In this document: positions 34,366 to 42,584 of the stretch, one piece after another | Numbering within the stretch: the first letter of the stretch is position 1 | Layout of the letters: every line of letters begins with the position of its first letter | Source of the DNA: a bacterium | GTDB lineage: Bacteria; Patescibacteriota; Saccharimonadia; Saccharimonadales; Saccharimonadaceae | Assembly: GCA_021781475.1 (NCBI GenBank) | Contig: JAJXWT010000003.1 | Span: 1 to 64,000 of the forward strand | Direction: 5' to 3' | Length of the DNA stretch: 64,000 nucleotides | Made by a program: the position numbers and the translations under genes | Notes under the pieces: model-generated | The model's input: the letters and a program-made list of their open reading frames with translations, nothing else | Database searches by the model: none | Told to the model about the DNA's origin: nothing

Positions 34366-34403
34366 ATAACAAAAACACCCTATCGCTAGGGCGTTTTTGT
34401 TAT
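34366..34403. terminator. Bidirectional terminator after dnaK
   Basis: ATAACAAAAACACCCTA and TAGGG-C-GTTTTTGTTAT form a stem around a short loop. It includes the stop codon of the convergent glycosidase-like gene. Confidence 0.82.
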
Positions 34404-35512
34404 AAATCAAGGTAGAGCACACACCACAGCATACCAGGGTCGCCGCGGTAAAAAATAGCGTAATACCAATTGCCTTCAGGTGTGAGCATTTCGGGCCAGG
34501 TGCCGTAGCGCTCGATCATGCGGCTAAAGCGGGCGTGCATTTCAGGGTAGCGGTGGTCGTTGTAGTGCTTTAACAGCCGCAAATAAAACACGCCATGCCA
34601 GCTCCAAATTGCGCGGTCTTGGTAATCGGGCATAATTGGCGCTTGCATTGTCATGCGGTGCTTAAATGGCTTGCCACTAACGGCGTACTTGAGCGGGTAG
34701 GGCGAGTTTAACTTGTGGTCGTCGATATATTGGAATGTTTTTTCGGCCATGTCCTTGTCGTCGATAATTCCCAGGTAAAAAGGGAACAGGGCGCATTCGG
34801 AACTGTAGGCGGTGTTATTGTAGGCGGCATTAAAGTAGCGGCCGTTCCAGTAGTGTTCTAAAAGCAAGTCGTGGTACATGCGCGGGCTATACAAAAAGGC
34901 GTCGAGACCAAGTTTTTCGGCGCAGCGGGCCATGCGCGCGACCATAGTTACGGCGTAGGCGCTGCGGTCGTACAGCACACCGTCGCGCATTTCGGCAAAG
35001 TGGATGTGCGGCTTGATATACCCTGTTTTTTTATCCAAGAACTGCCGGCTAAACCGCCTAAGTTGCCGATTTAAAAAGTCACGTTCGGCCGCGTTTAGTT
35101 CGTAGTGGCTCACCCAAATACTGTGGAGCAGCCACGGTAGGCTATCGATTGCCTTGTGGCCGGCCGGCGCATCAAAAGCGACCCCAACGCTGTCAATCGA
35201 GGTCGTTACGGCGCCACTGCGGCGAAAGCGTGTGAGCGCCCACCGGATATTATGGTGCACGTTCGCGGTGTGACCGGCATGGACCAATGCGGCGCAGGCT
35301 GTGCCAAAATCGCGGGTCCAAAAGTAGTCATAGTGGCCAAGGCTGGTGCGGTAATAGTTTTTGTCCCACAATTGGTCAACGATTTGCTTGCAGATTTGTT
35401 GCGCATCACCATCAAAGCGCTCCATCTTGCCAAAGTAGCGGCCATATACCTGTAGGGCAAACGCGTGGAGGTTGCCTAAAATACGGCCAATGACACGAAA
35501 AAATGGCTCCAT
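34400..35512 (-). CDS. Six-hairpin glycosidase-like protein
   Basis: 370 aa, cytoplasmic (no signal peptide). The pattern GHYDYFWTRDFGTA near residue 60, long helices with W/Y-rich loops, and a C-terminal RAIWSWHGVFYLRLLKHY recall the (alpha/alpha)6 barrel of GH15/amylo-alpha-1,6-glucosidase-type enzymes. A pair of acidic residues that could act as acid and base cannot be assigned by eye. Possible work on glucans or trehalose-like sugars is inference. Lies between dnaK and FKBP on the opposite strand. Confidence 0.62.
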   Translation of the reverse strand: MEPFFRVIGRILGNLHAFALQVYGRYFGKMERFDGDAQQICKQIVDQLWDKNYYRTSLGHYDYFWTRDFGTACAALVHAGHTANVHHNIRWALTRFRRSGAVTTSIDSVGVAFDAPAGHKAIDSLPWLLHSIWVSHYELNAAERDFLNRQLRRFSRQFLDKKTGYIKPHIHFAEMRDGVLYDRSAYAVTMVARMARCAEKLGLDAFLYSPRMYHDLLLEHYWNGRYFNAAYNNTAYSSECALFPFYLGIIDDKDMAEKTFQYIDDHKLNSPYPLKYAVSGKPFKHRMTMQAPIMPDYQDRAIWSWHGVFYLRLLKHYNDHRYPEMHARFSRMIERYGTWPEMLTPEGNWYYAIFYRGDPGMLWCVLYLDL

Positions 35513-35653
35513 TTAGGCTAACGTTGCTCCGTTTTTTGTTACCGCCTGTTCACGGTATACGCAGTGCGGCGTATGGTTGGTTTGTTTCATGATGCCCCTT
35601 TTCTGGTATCATCATAAATCACGCGTATGTGTATGGCAAGTTGGTGGGGTTGG

Positions 35654-36022
35654 CTAGGCACTGACAAGTTCGATGTCAAACACAAGGTCGCTATTGGCTG
35701 GAATGTTGCGCGCCGGGCTGGCGCTCCCGTAGGCCTGCGCCGCCGGGATAATTAAGCGTCGCATGCCGCCAACCTTCATGCCGGGCACGCCGTCGGTCCA
35801 GCCCTTAATGACCTGGGTAAGCCCAAAGGTGATTGGCTTGCCAAAGTCGTGGCTGCTCTGAAAAATAATACCGTTTTTACAAAGCGCGCCGGTGTAGTGC
35901 GCGGTGATAGTCGCGCCAGGCTGCACAACGGCGCCCGTGCCCTGCTGCAAGTCGATAATTTGTAGTTCGGTGACCGTGTCAATTGGGGTAAAGTCGGTGA
36001 GTTTTGTGCCTTCATATTTCAT
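35654..36022 (-). CDS. FKBP-type peptidyl-prolyl cis-trans isomerase
   Basis: 122 aa, single FKBP domain. Family residues are visible: GATITAHYTGAL, GIIFQSSHDFGKPITFGL, VIKGWTDGVPGMKVGGMRRLIIPAAQAYG, and a last strand SDLVFDIELVS. No signal peptide, so a cytoplasmic folding helper. ATG 36022 is preceded by TATAAC with 6 nt between (leaderless type); the longer frame would overlap the promoter. The CIRCE of the divergent dnaJ lies about 26 bp beyond its -10 and may influence it. Confidence 0.9.
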   Translation of the reverse strand: MKYEGTKLTDFTPIDTVTELQIIDLQQGTGAVVQPGATITAHYTGALCKNGIIFQSSHDFGKPITFGLTQVIKGWTDGVPGMKVGGMRRLIIPAAQAYGSASPARNIPANSDLVFDIELVSA

Positions 36023-36028
36023 CCCTTG

Positions 36029-36034
36029 GTTATA
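36029..36034 (-). promoter_or_regulatory. -10 box of the FKBP gene, leaderless type
   Basis: Minus-strand TATAAC, 6 nt before ATG 36022. Confidence 0.55.
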
Positions 36035-36059
36035 CCATGCCGGGCCGATGGGCCGCAAC

Positions 36060-36097
36060 CTAGCACTCTTGCACCATGAGTGCTAAGCGGGTATACT
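36060..36097 (+). promoter_or_regulatory. dnaJ promoter with CIRCE operator
   Basis: CIRCE CTAGCACTC-N9-GAGTGCTAA (36060-36086). TTGCAC in its spacer (36069-36074) is the -35, 17 bp from TATACT (36092-36097); 10 nt remain to ATG 36108. Confidence 0.88.
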
Positions 36098-36107
36098 ATT
36101 TAAAGAT

Positions 36108-37181
36108 ATGGCGAAACGTGATTATTACGAAGTGCTAGGCGTGAGCAAAAGCGCCAGCGATGATGAAATAAAAAAGGCTTACCGTAAGCTGGCTATTCAA
36201 TATCACCCCGACAAAGAGGGCGGTAGCGAAGAAAAGTTTAAAGAAATCGGCGAGGCCTACGAGGTACTAAAAGACAAGCAAAAACGTCAACGCTATGACC
36301 AGTTTGGACATGCGGGCGTAGGCGGTGCGGCCGGCGGCGGCGCAGCGGGTGGCGGTCCGTTCGAGGGCTTCGATTTTGGTGGTTTTGGCGGCCAAAACGT
36401 CAACTTTGACTTTGGTGACATATTTGGTCAGTTTTTTGGCAACGCACGCCAGCAGCAAAACGGTCCAACGCATGGTCGCGACGTTGAAACCGATTTGACA
36501 CTCACGTTTGAAGAGGCAATATTTGGCAAGGATATCAAATTAAAAATTAACCTTGACGACGAATGCAGCCACTGTAAGGGAACCACCGTTGAGCCTGGCT
36601 ACAGTATGAAAACCTGTGATACCTGCAAGGGCGCTGGTTACACAATTCACACCATGAATTCGCTGTTCGGCCCCATTAAGCAGCAGGTGCAATGCCCAAC
36701 CTGCCATGGCAAAGGCAAGGTTCCCGAAAAGCAGTGCACGCGCTGTAGGGGCACTGGGGTAGAGCGAAAAAACCGCGACCTAACCGTGAAAGTGCCGGCT
36801 GGGATTGATGATGGTGCAACAATTCGCCTGCGCGAACAAGGCGAGGCCATTGCTGGCGGCGCAAAGGGTGATTTGTACGTGCATGTGCGCGTAAAGCCGC
36901 ACAAAAAGTTCACCCGCGAAGGCGACTTGATTTTAAGCGAAGAGCACATCAGCATGGTGGATGCCGCGCTTGGCACCGAACTGGACGTTGAAACCGTTGA
37001 CGGTATCGTGACCATGAAAATCCCCGCCGGCACGCAAAGTGGCACCGACTTTAAGCTCAGCGGTCACGGCGTGCCCCACCTAAACCGCACCAGCCGTGGC
37101 GCCCACATTGTGAGCGTGATTGTGGATACTCCAACAAAGCTCTCCAAGCGCCAAAAAGAACTGCTTGAGCAGCTGCGGTAG
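36108..37181 (+). CDS. dnaJ: Co-chaperone DnaJ (Hsp40)
   Basis: 357 aa, full type A layout: J domain with the HPD motif (YHPDKEGG), Gly/Phe-rich linker (residues about 70-115), four zinc-binding CxxCxGxG repeats ([32 protein letters not shown]; the first is slightly altered) and C-terminal substrate domains. It stimulates DnaK's ATPase. It has its own CIRCE-controlled, nearly leaderless promoter instead of following dnaK. Confidence 0.97.
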   Translation: MAKRDYYEVLGVSKSASDDEIKKAYRKLAIQYHPDKEGGSEEKFKEIGEAYEVLKDKQKRQRYDQFGHAGVGGAAGGGAAGGGPFEGFDFGGFGGQNVNFDFGDIFGQFFGNARQQQNGPTHGRDVETDLTLTFEEAIFGKDIKLKINLDDECSHCKGTTVEPGYSMKTCDTCKGAGYTIHTMNSLFGPIKQQVQCPTCHGKGKVPEKQCTRCRGTGVERKNRDLTVKVPAGIDDGATIRLREQGEAIAGGAKGDLYVHVRVKPHKKFTREGDLILSEEHISMVDAALGTELDVETVDGIVTMKIPAGTQSGTDFKLSGHGVPHLNRTSRGAHIVSVIVDTPTKLSKRQKELLEQLR

Positions 37182-37301
37182 CCCACACTGAGCAGTGCTA
37201 TAATGGGCATAACCAGTTAGGGCAAAAATAGACAACTCGCACCAGGTCAATTATAACCAACCCGAAGAAATGGCGATCATGGGTTTTAGCGGCCATCAGG
37301 A

Positions 37302-37330
37302 TTGACTTTTACAGCCTAAAATGGTATAAT
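37302..37330 (+). promoter_or_regulatory. Promoter of the retropepsin/ATP-grasp operon, leaderless
   Basis: TTGACT (37302-37307), 17 bp, TATAAT (37325-37330), then 6 nt to ATG 37337. The clearest leaderless promoter in the window. Confidence 0.8.
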
Positions 37331-37336
37331 GAAAAG

Positions 37337-38683
37337 ATGATATTGAAGAGAAAAACCCGCGTGAAGTCTGCCCCTAGTATCCTTGGGAACAAGGCATACG
37401 TTGATCTGCCAACGCTTAACGCGCATAAGGTGCTGGCGAAAATCGACACAGGCGCCGACTCTTCAACCATATGGGCAAGCGAAGTCGTTGAGCGTAACGG
37501 CACGTTAACTTTTAAACTCTTTGGCAAAAACTCAGTACACTACACGGGCGAAACTGTTACAACAAAAAGTTTTTCTCAGACTTCAGTGAAGAATTCTTTT
37601 GGCGAGGTGCAGATACGCTACAAAGTGGCGCTCAAGACACTCATCAACGACAGGCTTATAAAAGTAAACTACACGCTTTCTAACCGGGAAAACAACTCAA
37701 CGCCAATCCTAATTGGTCGTAAGACACTGAGTGGCAAGTTTTTAATTGATGTTGCAAAACAAGCGGAAGAACGGCCGCAGCGGGTGCTCGTTGTGAGCAA
37801 AATCCGTAGCAGTGAGGTCGCAAATTTTGTGGAGGACGTCGCGCAAGAGCTCGCAAACACGACTATCGATTATGCAACGTATGATGATATCGTCGTTAGC
37901 TTTAAAGATGGTACTATGAGCGCTTTTGTCGATACGTTTGGCGCCGACCTAGCTAGCTATGATATTGTACATTTTAAGACTTCCACAAAGCGTGATATAA
38001 CATCATCGCTTGCTCGATACGCCCAAAGCAAGGGTGCGACGGTGCTTGATTTTGCTGCAATTGCTGGCTTTCCAACAATGAGTAAGCTGTATGAATATAC
38101 GCTGCTCACATTAAACAATATTCCCATTCCCGACTCAGTCTTTGTCACACCGCAAAAAGCCCCTGCCGCATACAAACAATTTGCGAGTCAACTTGGGTTG
38201 CCCTTTGTCCTCAAGGATATCCACGGGAGCAAGGGCAACTACAACCAGGTCATCCACAACGAGGGGGAATATCAGGCAATGCTCCAGAGTGTGCAGTCGC
38301 AAGATATTTATCTGATTGGCCAAAAGTTTACGCCGAACGACGGTGATTACCGCGTGCTAGTCATGGGACACCATATAGAACTAGTAATTTACCGTAGCCG
38401 CGCCGACAATTCTACCCACCTTAATAATACGACTCAGGGCGGCCGGGCGACGCTTTTAAAGGCTACTGATTTACCGCCAGCGATACGTCGCTCGAGCCTA
38501 TTGGCGGCCCGCTTGATGGGGCGAGACATCGCAGGTGTAGATATGGTAAAAGATAAGGTGGATGGCAAATGGTATTGTTTTGAAGTCAATGACGGTCCTC
38601 AAATTGTTACGGGCGCGTTTTTAGAACAAAAGCGTACTGCCTTCGCTGCGTACATTAAACGAGTATTGGAGAAACGTATATGA
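37337..38683 (+). CDS. Retropepsin-like (RimB/Zn-protease family) and ATP-grasp fusion
   Basis: 448 aa. Residues 1-145 are an aspartic-protease-like domain: KIDTGADSSTIWA near 35-47 carries the DTGA site, and PILIGRKTLSGKFLIDV matches the closing loop of the ATP-dependent zinc protease (RimB) family. From about 150 to the end is an ATP-grasp ligase: PTMSKLYEYTLL, LPFVLKDIHGSKGN, then GVDMVKD...FEVNDGPQIV for metal and ATP. Such ligases join amino acids through acyl phosphates. The stop overlaps the RimK-like start (ATGA). One protein that can both ligate and cleave, next to a second ligase, is unusual. Confidence 0.82.
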   Translation: MILKRKTRVKSAPSILGNKAYVDLPTLNAHKVLAKIDTGADSSTIWASEVVERNGTLTFKLFGKNSVHYTGETVTTKSFSQTSVKNSFGEVQIRYKVALKTLINDRLIKVNYTLSNRENNSTPILIGRKTLSGKFLIDVAKQAEERPQRVLVVSKIRSSEVANFVEDVAQELANTTIDYATYDDIVVSFKDGTMSAFVDTFGADLASYDIVHFKTSTKRDITSSLARYAQSKGATVLDFAAIAGFPTMSKLYEYTLLTLNNIPIPDSVFVTPQKAPAAYKQFASQLGLPFVLKDIHGSKGNYNQVIHNEGEYQAMLQSVQSQDIYLIGQKFTPNDGDYRVLVMGHHIELVIYRSRADNSTHLNNTTQGGRATLLKATDLPPAIRRSSLLAARLMGRDIAGVDMVKDKVDGKWYCFEVNDGPQIVTGAFLEQKRTAFAAYIKRVLEKRI

Positions 38684-39591
38684 AAATTGCAATACTATCA
38701 AACGGCCCGGGGAACTATTCCACAAAACGCCTAAAAGAGGTGGCGAGGGCACGTGGTCACGAGGTAAAAATTATTAAATACCGCGAATGTTACGCTTCTA
38801 TCGAAAAAGATAACCCAACTATCAGTTACCGCGGTGAAGATTTGGGTGGCTACGACGCGGTGATTCCCCGCATTGCTAGTTACATGACCCGTTACGGCAC
38901 GGCTATGGTGCGTCAGCTGGAAATGCAGGGTGTGTATACTATTTCAAGCAGCATCTCCATTAGCCGTTCGCGCGACAAGTTGCGTAGCATGCAGCTTTTG
39001 GCAAAAGCCGGGGTTGATATCCCTAAAACGGTCTTTAGCCGTAACTCGGTCGATATTGATGGCCTGATTGAAAAACTTGGCGGTACGCCAGTGATTATTA
39101 AGCTGGCACGCGGTACGCACGGTAACGGTGTTGTTTTGGCAGAAACCAAAAAGGCCGCCAAGTCCGTTTTGCAGGCGTTTTATTTGCAGAACGAAGATGG
39201 CACGAACATTTTGGTGCAAGAATATGTACAAGAAAGCGCCGGTACCGACATTCGCGCCTTTGTGGTTGGCGGCCGCGTGGTTGCCAGTATGAAACGCCAA
39301 AGTTTGGACGATGACTTTAGGAGTAATTTGCATAAGGGCGGCGAAGGCACCAAGATTAAGTTGACCGACGAAGAGCGCAAAATGGCCGTTAAAGCTGCCA
39401 AGGCAATGGGCTTAAATGTTGCCGGTGTCGACCTTATGCGCAGCGCCCGCGGGCCACTCGTGCTCGAGGTGAACGCTAGCCCTGGTTTTGGCATTGAAAA
39501 GGTGACTGGCCGCGATGTAGCCACGCCGATTATTGAGTATGTGGAGCAAAACGCCAAGCGTCGCCACAAAAAAGACCGCGTCGGTGCGTAA
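38680..39591 (+). CDS. rimK: RimK-family ATP-grasp ligase
   Basis: 303 aa. RimK adds glutamates to the C-terminus of ribosomal protein S6; relatives make other glutamyl conjugates. Visible: N-terminal pre-ATP-grasp domain (IAILSNGPGNYSTKRLKEVA), SISISRSRDKLRSMQLLAKAG, VIIKLARGTHGNGVVL, QEYVQESAGTDIRAFVVGG and GVDLMRS...LEVNASPGFGIEKVTG (metal-binding Asn/Glu). Translationally coupled to the retropepsin/ATP-grasp fusion. The true substrate (S6 or another protein or metabolite) is not shown by sequence. Confidence 0.88.
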   Translation: MKIAILSNGPGNYSTKRLKEVARARGHEVKIIKYRECYASIEKDNPTISYRGEDLGGYDAVIPRIASYMTRYGTAMVRQLEMQGVYTISSSISISRSRDKLRSMQLLAKAGVDIPKTVFSRNSVDIDGLIEKLGGTPVIIKLARGTHGNGVVLAETKKAAKSVLQAFYLQNEDGTNILVQEYVQESAGTDIRAFVVGGRVVASMKRQSLDDDFRSNLHKGGEGTKIKLTDEERKMAVKAAKAMGLNVAGVDLMRSARGPLVLEVNASPGFGIEKVTGRDVATPIIEYVEQNAKRRHKKDRVGA

Positions 39592-39599
39592 ACCGCTAG

Positions 39600-39608
39600 T
39601 GCTATACT
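39600..39608 (+). promoter_or_regulatory. Extended -10 promoter, leaderless type
   Basis: TGCTATACT with 6 nt to the ATG at 39615. Confidence 0.6.
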
Positions 39609-39614
39609 AGTAGT

Positions 39615-40094
39615 ATGACATTCCTGATTGTTCTAGGAATCTACTTTGGCATATTGTTCGCGTTTGCTTTCTTAAGCCGGCGGATGGTGGCAATAGCTAG
39701 CCTTGTGTTGTGCGCTGGTGCCGAGTTGGCTCGGCTGTGGACGAATGACCTTACGCCATTGGTTGCGCAATCGGGTGTGACAATTATTAGCCCGCCGCTC
39801 AGCAGCATTGTTGCCGTTGCGCTCACGTTGTTACCAGCCATATTGGTGGTTGCAAAGAGTCCAAAAGGTAAGGGCGCCAAGCAACTGGTCAGCGCCCTTG
39901 TGTTCGCAACGCTTGGCGTCATGCTCACCTACGGTGCATTTAGCAACGCCGTTATTTTGGACAGCCAAAGCCGGGCTATTGTGCAGTCTATTTTGGCGAA
40001 CGAACGCTGGATTTTGACGGCCGGCATTGTGGCGGCGCTCGCTGAGGTGCTATTGCTACACAGGCCGCACCACGGTAATGAGAAATCCAAGTAA
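39615..40094 (+). CDS. Four-helix membrane protein, unknown function
   Basis: 159 aa, about four to five helices (FLIVLGIYFGILFAFAFL at the start) with short loops and a basic tail (LLLHRPHHGNEKSK). The arrangement is like CvpA-type colicin V production proteins, but the similarity is weak by eye. Leaderless promoter. The stop codon forms part of the terminator shared with tRNA-Lys. Confidence 0.62.
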   Translation: MTFLIVLGIYFGILFAFAFLSRRMVAIASLVLCAGAELARLWTNDLTPLVAQSGVTIISPPLSSIVAVALTLLPAILVVAKSPKGKGAKQLVSALVFATLGVMLTYGAFSNAVILDSQSRAIVQSILANERWILTAGIVAALAEVLLLHRPHHGNEKSK

Positions 40095-40127
40095 AAAGAC
40101 CTACAGAGTGTAGGTCTTTTTACTTGG
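40087..40127. terminator. Bidirectional terminator touching tRNA-Lys CCA
   Basis: CCAAGTAAAAAGACCTACA pairs with TGTAGGTCTTTTTACTTGG around GAG, a perfect 19-bp stem. Third member of the CCAAGTAAA family. Confidence 0.88.
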
Positions 40128-40201
40128 AGGGTCCGATGGGGCTTGAACCCATGACACCCTGCTTAAAAGGCAGGTGCTCTAACCAGCTGAGCTACGGACC
40201 C
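40125..40201 (-). tRNA. tRNA-Lys (UUU)
   Basis: 77 nt with encoded CCA. Acceptor GGGTCCG / CGGACCC, anticodon stem CCTGC/GCAGG around CTTTTAA, T arm ATGGG-TTCAAGC-CCCAT. The discriminator base is U73, whereas bacterial tRNA-Lys usually has A73. Confidence 0.92.
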
Positions 40202-40261
40202 GCACGTGGTGCGACTTAATAAAACATACACCTAACAGATTAAAAAGTCAACCAGGCATGT

Positions 40262-40267
40262 TATGAT
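40262..40267 (+). promoter_or_regulatory. -10 box of comEC, leaderless type
   Basis: TATGAT with 6 nt to ATG 40274. Confidence 0.45.
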
Positions 40268-40273
40268 ACATGC

Positions 40274-41707
40274 ATGCAATGGCTAAAACAGAGGGTACAT
40301 GCAAGCTGGTTTATTGCCGCAGGCTGTATTGGCGTACTCGTGGGGGTTGCGTTGTCGCGCGCGGTAGGGCCAGTAGGGGTGGTGTTTTTAGCCACCGGCA
40401 GCTTTGCGCTCGTATTGGGCATGTGGCGGCGAGAGCTGTGGATGGGCGCGCTAGTTGTGACCGGTGGTTGTATGGTGGGTATGTGGCGGGGAGGCCTCGC
40501 AGTGGAAGCGCTGAATGTTTACCCGCAGCTTATTGGTAAATCTCTCACCATTTCGGGGCGGGTGTCTGCTGATCCGCAACCAGCTCGCGGTGGCGTAGCG
40601 GTTGCATTAAACGGTATCCATACCGTGGGCCATGACATAGCAGGCATGATATATGCAGTGTTGCCAAACGAGGTGAGCGTGCGCCGCGAAGACACCATAA
40701 CGGTACGCGGTGTGCTAGCGCCAGGCTATGGCACCTACGCAGCAAGTATGTACACCGCTGCGTTGCAGCAAGTTGTTCGCCCCAAAAATATATTTTTAGA
40801 TATGCGGGACACGTTTACTGCTGCTGTTCGGCGGGCAATCCCCGAGCCAATGGCAAGCCTGGGGATTGGTTTTTTGGTTGGTCAAAAAAGTGAGCTACCA
40901 ACCGATTTTAGCGAAGCACTAAAGATTGCGGGGCTCACGCACATTGTGGTGGCGAGCGGTTATAATTTGACAATTTTGGTCCGTGTCGCTCGGCGATTGT
41001 TCGCAAAAATCAGCAAATACCAGGCGGCGCTATGGAGCGTTGCCATGATACTGGGATTTATGGCGATAACTGGGTGGAGCGCAAGCATGACCCGCGCCGG
41101 GCTTGTGGCGGGCCTTAGTTTATGGGCGTGGTACTATGGGCGAGCGTTTCACCCCGTGACATTACTGGCGCTTGCGGCATGCGTGACGGCGATGGTGTAC
41201 CCACCATACGCATGGGGCGATATTGGCTGGCTGCTCAGTTTTGCTGCGTTTGCTGGCGTGATTATTTTAGCCCCATTACTACAGGCGTATTTTTACGGTG
41301 CGCAAGTGGCAAGTGGTATGGCGCGCATTTTGCTCGAAACGCTCTCGGCACAGCTTGCGACATTACCAATTATGCTGAGCGCGTTTGGCCAGTTTTCGGT
41401 GATTGCGCTACTAAGCAATATAATGGTGCTTTCGCTTGTGCCCATTGCTATGGCGCTTACGGCGATTACGGGTATAAGCCAGCTATTGACGCCGGTTATC
41501 GCACCTTTAATCGCGTGGCCGGCGCACATACTGTTGAGTTACATGGTGTGGGCGGTAAACTGGACGGCTAGTTTTAAGTGGGCGCAAATTACCTGGCTGG
41601 TTCCGTGGTGGGGCGCGCTCATTTGCTACATACTGCTTGTTGGGGTTGTTCTGTATTTGCGCCGCATCACGGGTTACCAGCTGCAGCAAGTGAACGTGGT
41701 TGAGTAA
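40274..41707 (+). CDS. comEC: ComEC/Rec2-family DNA uptake channel, no beta-lactamase domain
   Basis: 477 aa. An N-terminal OB-like outside domain (about 60-180: LTISGRVSADPQPARGGVAV) precedes the competence domain with about eight helices. The signature EALKIAGLTHIVVASGYNLTILV corresponds to the ComEC ...HL.A.SG.N... motif; GWSASMTRAGLVAGLSLWAWYYGR and YPPYAWGDIGWLLSFAAFAGVI also match. ComEC passes single-stranded DNA into the cytoplasm. The C-terminal metallo-beta-lactamase domain of long ComEC is missing. The type IV pilus and recA of this window would act before and after it. Confidence 0.88.
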   Translation: MQWLKQRVHASWFIAAGCIGVLVGVALSRAVGPVGVVFLATGSFALVLGMWRRELWMGALVVTGGCMVGMWRGGLAVEALNVYPQLIGKSLTISGRVSADPQPARGGVAVALNGIHTVGHDIAGMIYAVLPNEVSVRREDTITVRGVLAPGYGTYAASMYTAALQQVVRPKNIFLDMRDTFTAAVRRAIPEPMASLGIGFLVGQKSELPTDFSEALKIAGLTHIVVASGYNLTILVRVARRLFAKISKYQAALWSVAMILGFMAITGWSASMTRAGLVAGLSLWAWYYGRAFHPVTLLALAACVTAMVYPPYAWGDIGWLLSFAAFAGVIILAPLLQAYFYGAQVASGMARILLETLSAQLATLPIMLSAFGQFSVIALLSNIMVLSLVPIAMALTAITGISQLLTPVIAPLIAWPAHILLSYMVWAVNWTASFKWAQITWLVPWWGALICYILLVGVVLYLRRITGYQLQQVNVVE

Positions 41708-41719
41708 CCCCTGTTAATC

Positions 41720-41728
41720 TGCTATAAT
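41720..41728 (+). promoter_or_regulatory. Extended -10 promoter of yebC
   Basis: TGCTATAAT; leader of about 33 nt with TGGAGGTG before ATG 41768. Confidence 0.55.
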
Positions 41729-41767
41729 GGCTGTAACGAAAAGCAACTAACTACCTGGAGGTGTTTT

Positions 41768-42493
41768 ATGTCAGGTCATAGTAAATGGGCAACAACCCAC
41801 CGTCAAAAAGCTGTTGTAGATGCAAAGCGCGGCGCTGTGTTCACCAAAATCGGCAACATGATTGCCGTTGCCGCAAAGGGTGGCAGTGACCCGGCGATTA
41901 ATTCCACATTGGCGCTTGCAATTGAAAAGGCGCGCGCCGCCAACATGCCAAAAGACAACATTCAGCGGGCGATTGACCGTGCCGCCGACAAAAATGCCGC
42001 CATTATGGAAGAAGCGACCTACGAGGCCTATGGCCCGGGCGGTGTCGGCATTGTCATAGAGGTTACAACTGATAATAAAAATCGCACCTACCCACAGGTG
42101 CGCACCGCGCTGACCAAAAACGGCGCCACTATGGCCGACGGTGGCAGCGTGCTGTTTCAGTTCGCACGCAAGGGCGTGGTGATTGTCAAGGAAACAGGCG
42201 AAGACGCCCTGCTTGCCGTGCTCGACGCTGGCGCCGAAGATGCCATTGAAGAAGATGGTGAAATTGTGGTGTATACCGACCAAAAAGATTTGGCAAAAGT
42301 CCGCACGGCGATTGTCGCGGCAGGGCTAACAGTACTTGACGCGGAATTGCAGTATGTGCCGAATGCAAAGGTTGCGGTTACCGACCCAGAAATTGCCCGC
42401 AAGCTTATTAGGATTTTTGATGCGATTGACGAAATCGACGAGGTTATGAACGTGTTTTCGACCGCCGACCTACAAGTTGAAATCGAAGAATAG
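41768..42493 (+). CDS. YebC/PmpR-family protein
   Basis: 241 aa with the conserved start SGHSKWATTHRQKAVVDAKR and the middle YEAYGPGGVGIVIEVTTDNKNRT. YebC proteins were annotated as transcription regulators and more recently as factors that help ribosomes through difficult peptide stretches such as prolines. Good SD, standard length. Not next to ruvC as in some genomes, but within 2 kb of it. Confidence 0.93.
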   Translation: MSGHSKWATTHRQKAVVDAKRGAVFTKIGNMIAVAAKGGSDPAINSTLALAIEKARAANMPKDNIQRAIDRAADKNAAIMEEATYEAYGPGGVGIVIEVTTDNKNRTYPQVRTALTKNGATMADGGSVLFQFARKGVVIVKETGEDALLAVLDAGAEDAIEEDGEIVVYTDQKDLAKVRTAIVAAGLTVLDAELQYVPNAKVAVTDPEIARKLIRIFDAIDEIDEVMNVFSTADLQVEIEE

Positions 42494-42584
42494 TTGTAAA
42501 ATTTACGTAAACAAAATGCCTATGTTTGCCTGAATTGTCTAGCTGGGCTAATCTGAAATACATTAGTAAATCAGAGGGGTAACA

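Noticed and set aside
37270-37305. 11-codon ORF just before the retropepsin/ATP-grasp gene
   Set aside because: It overlaps the -35 box of that gene, so it lies upstream of the likely transcript.
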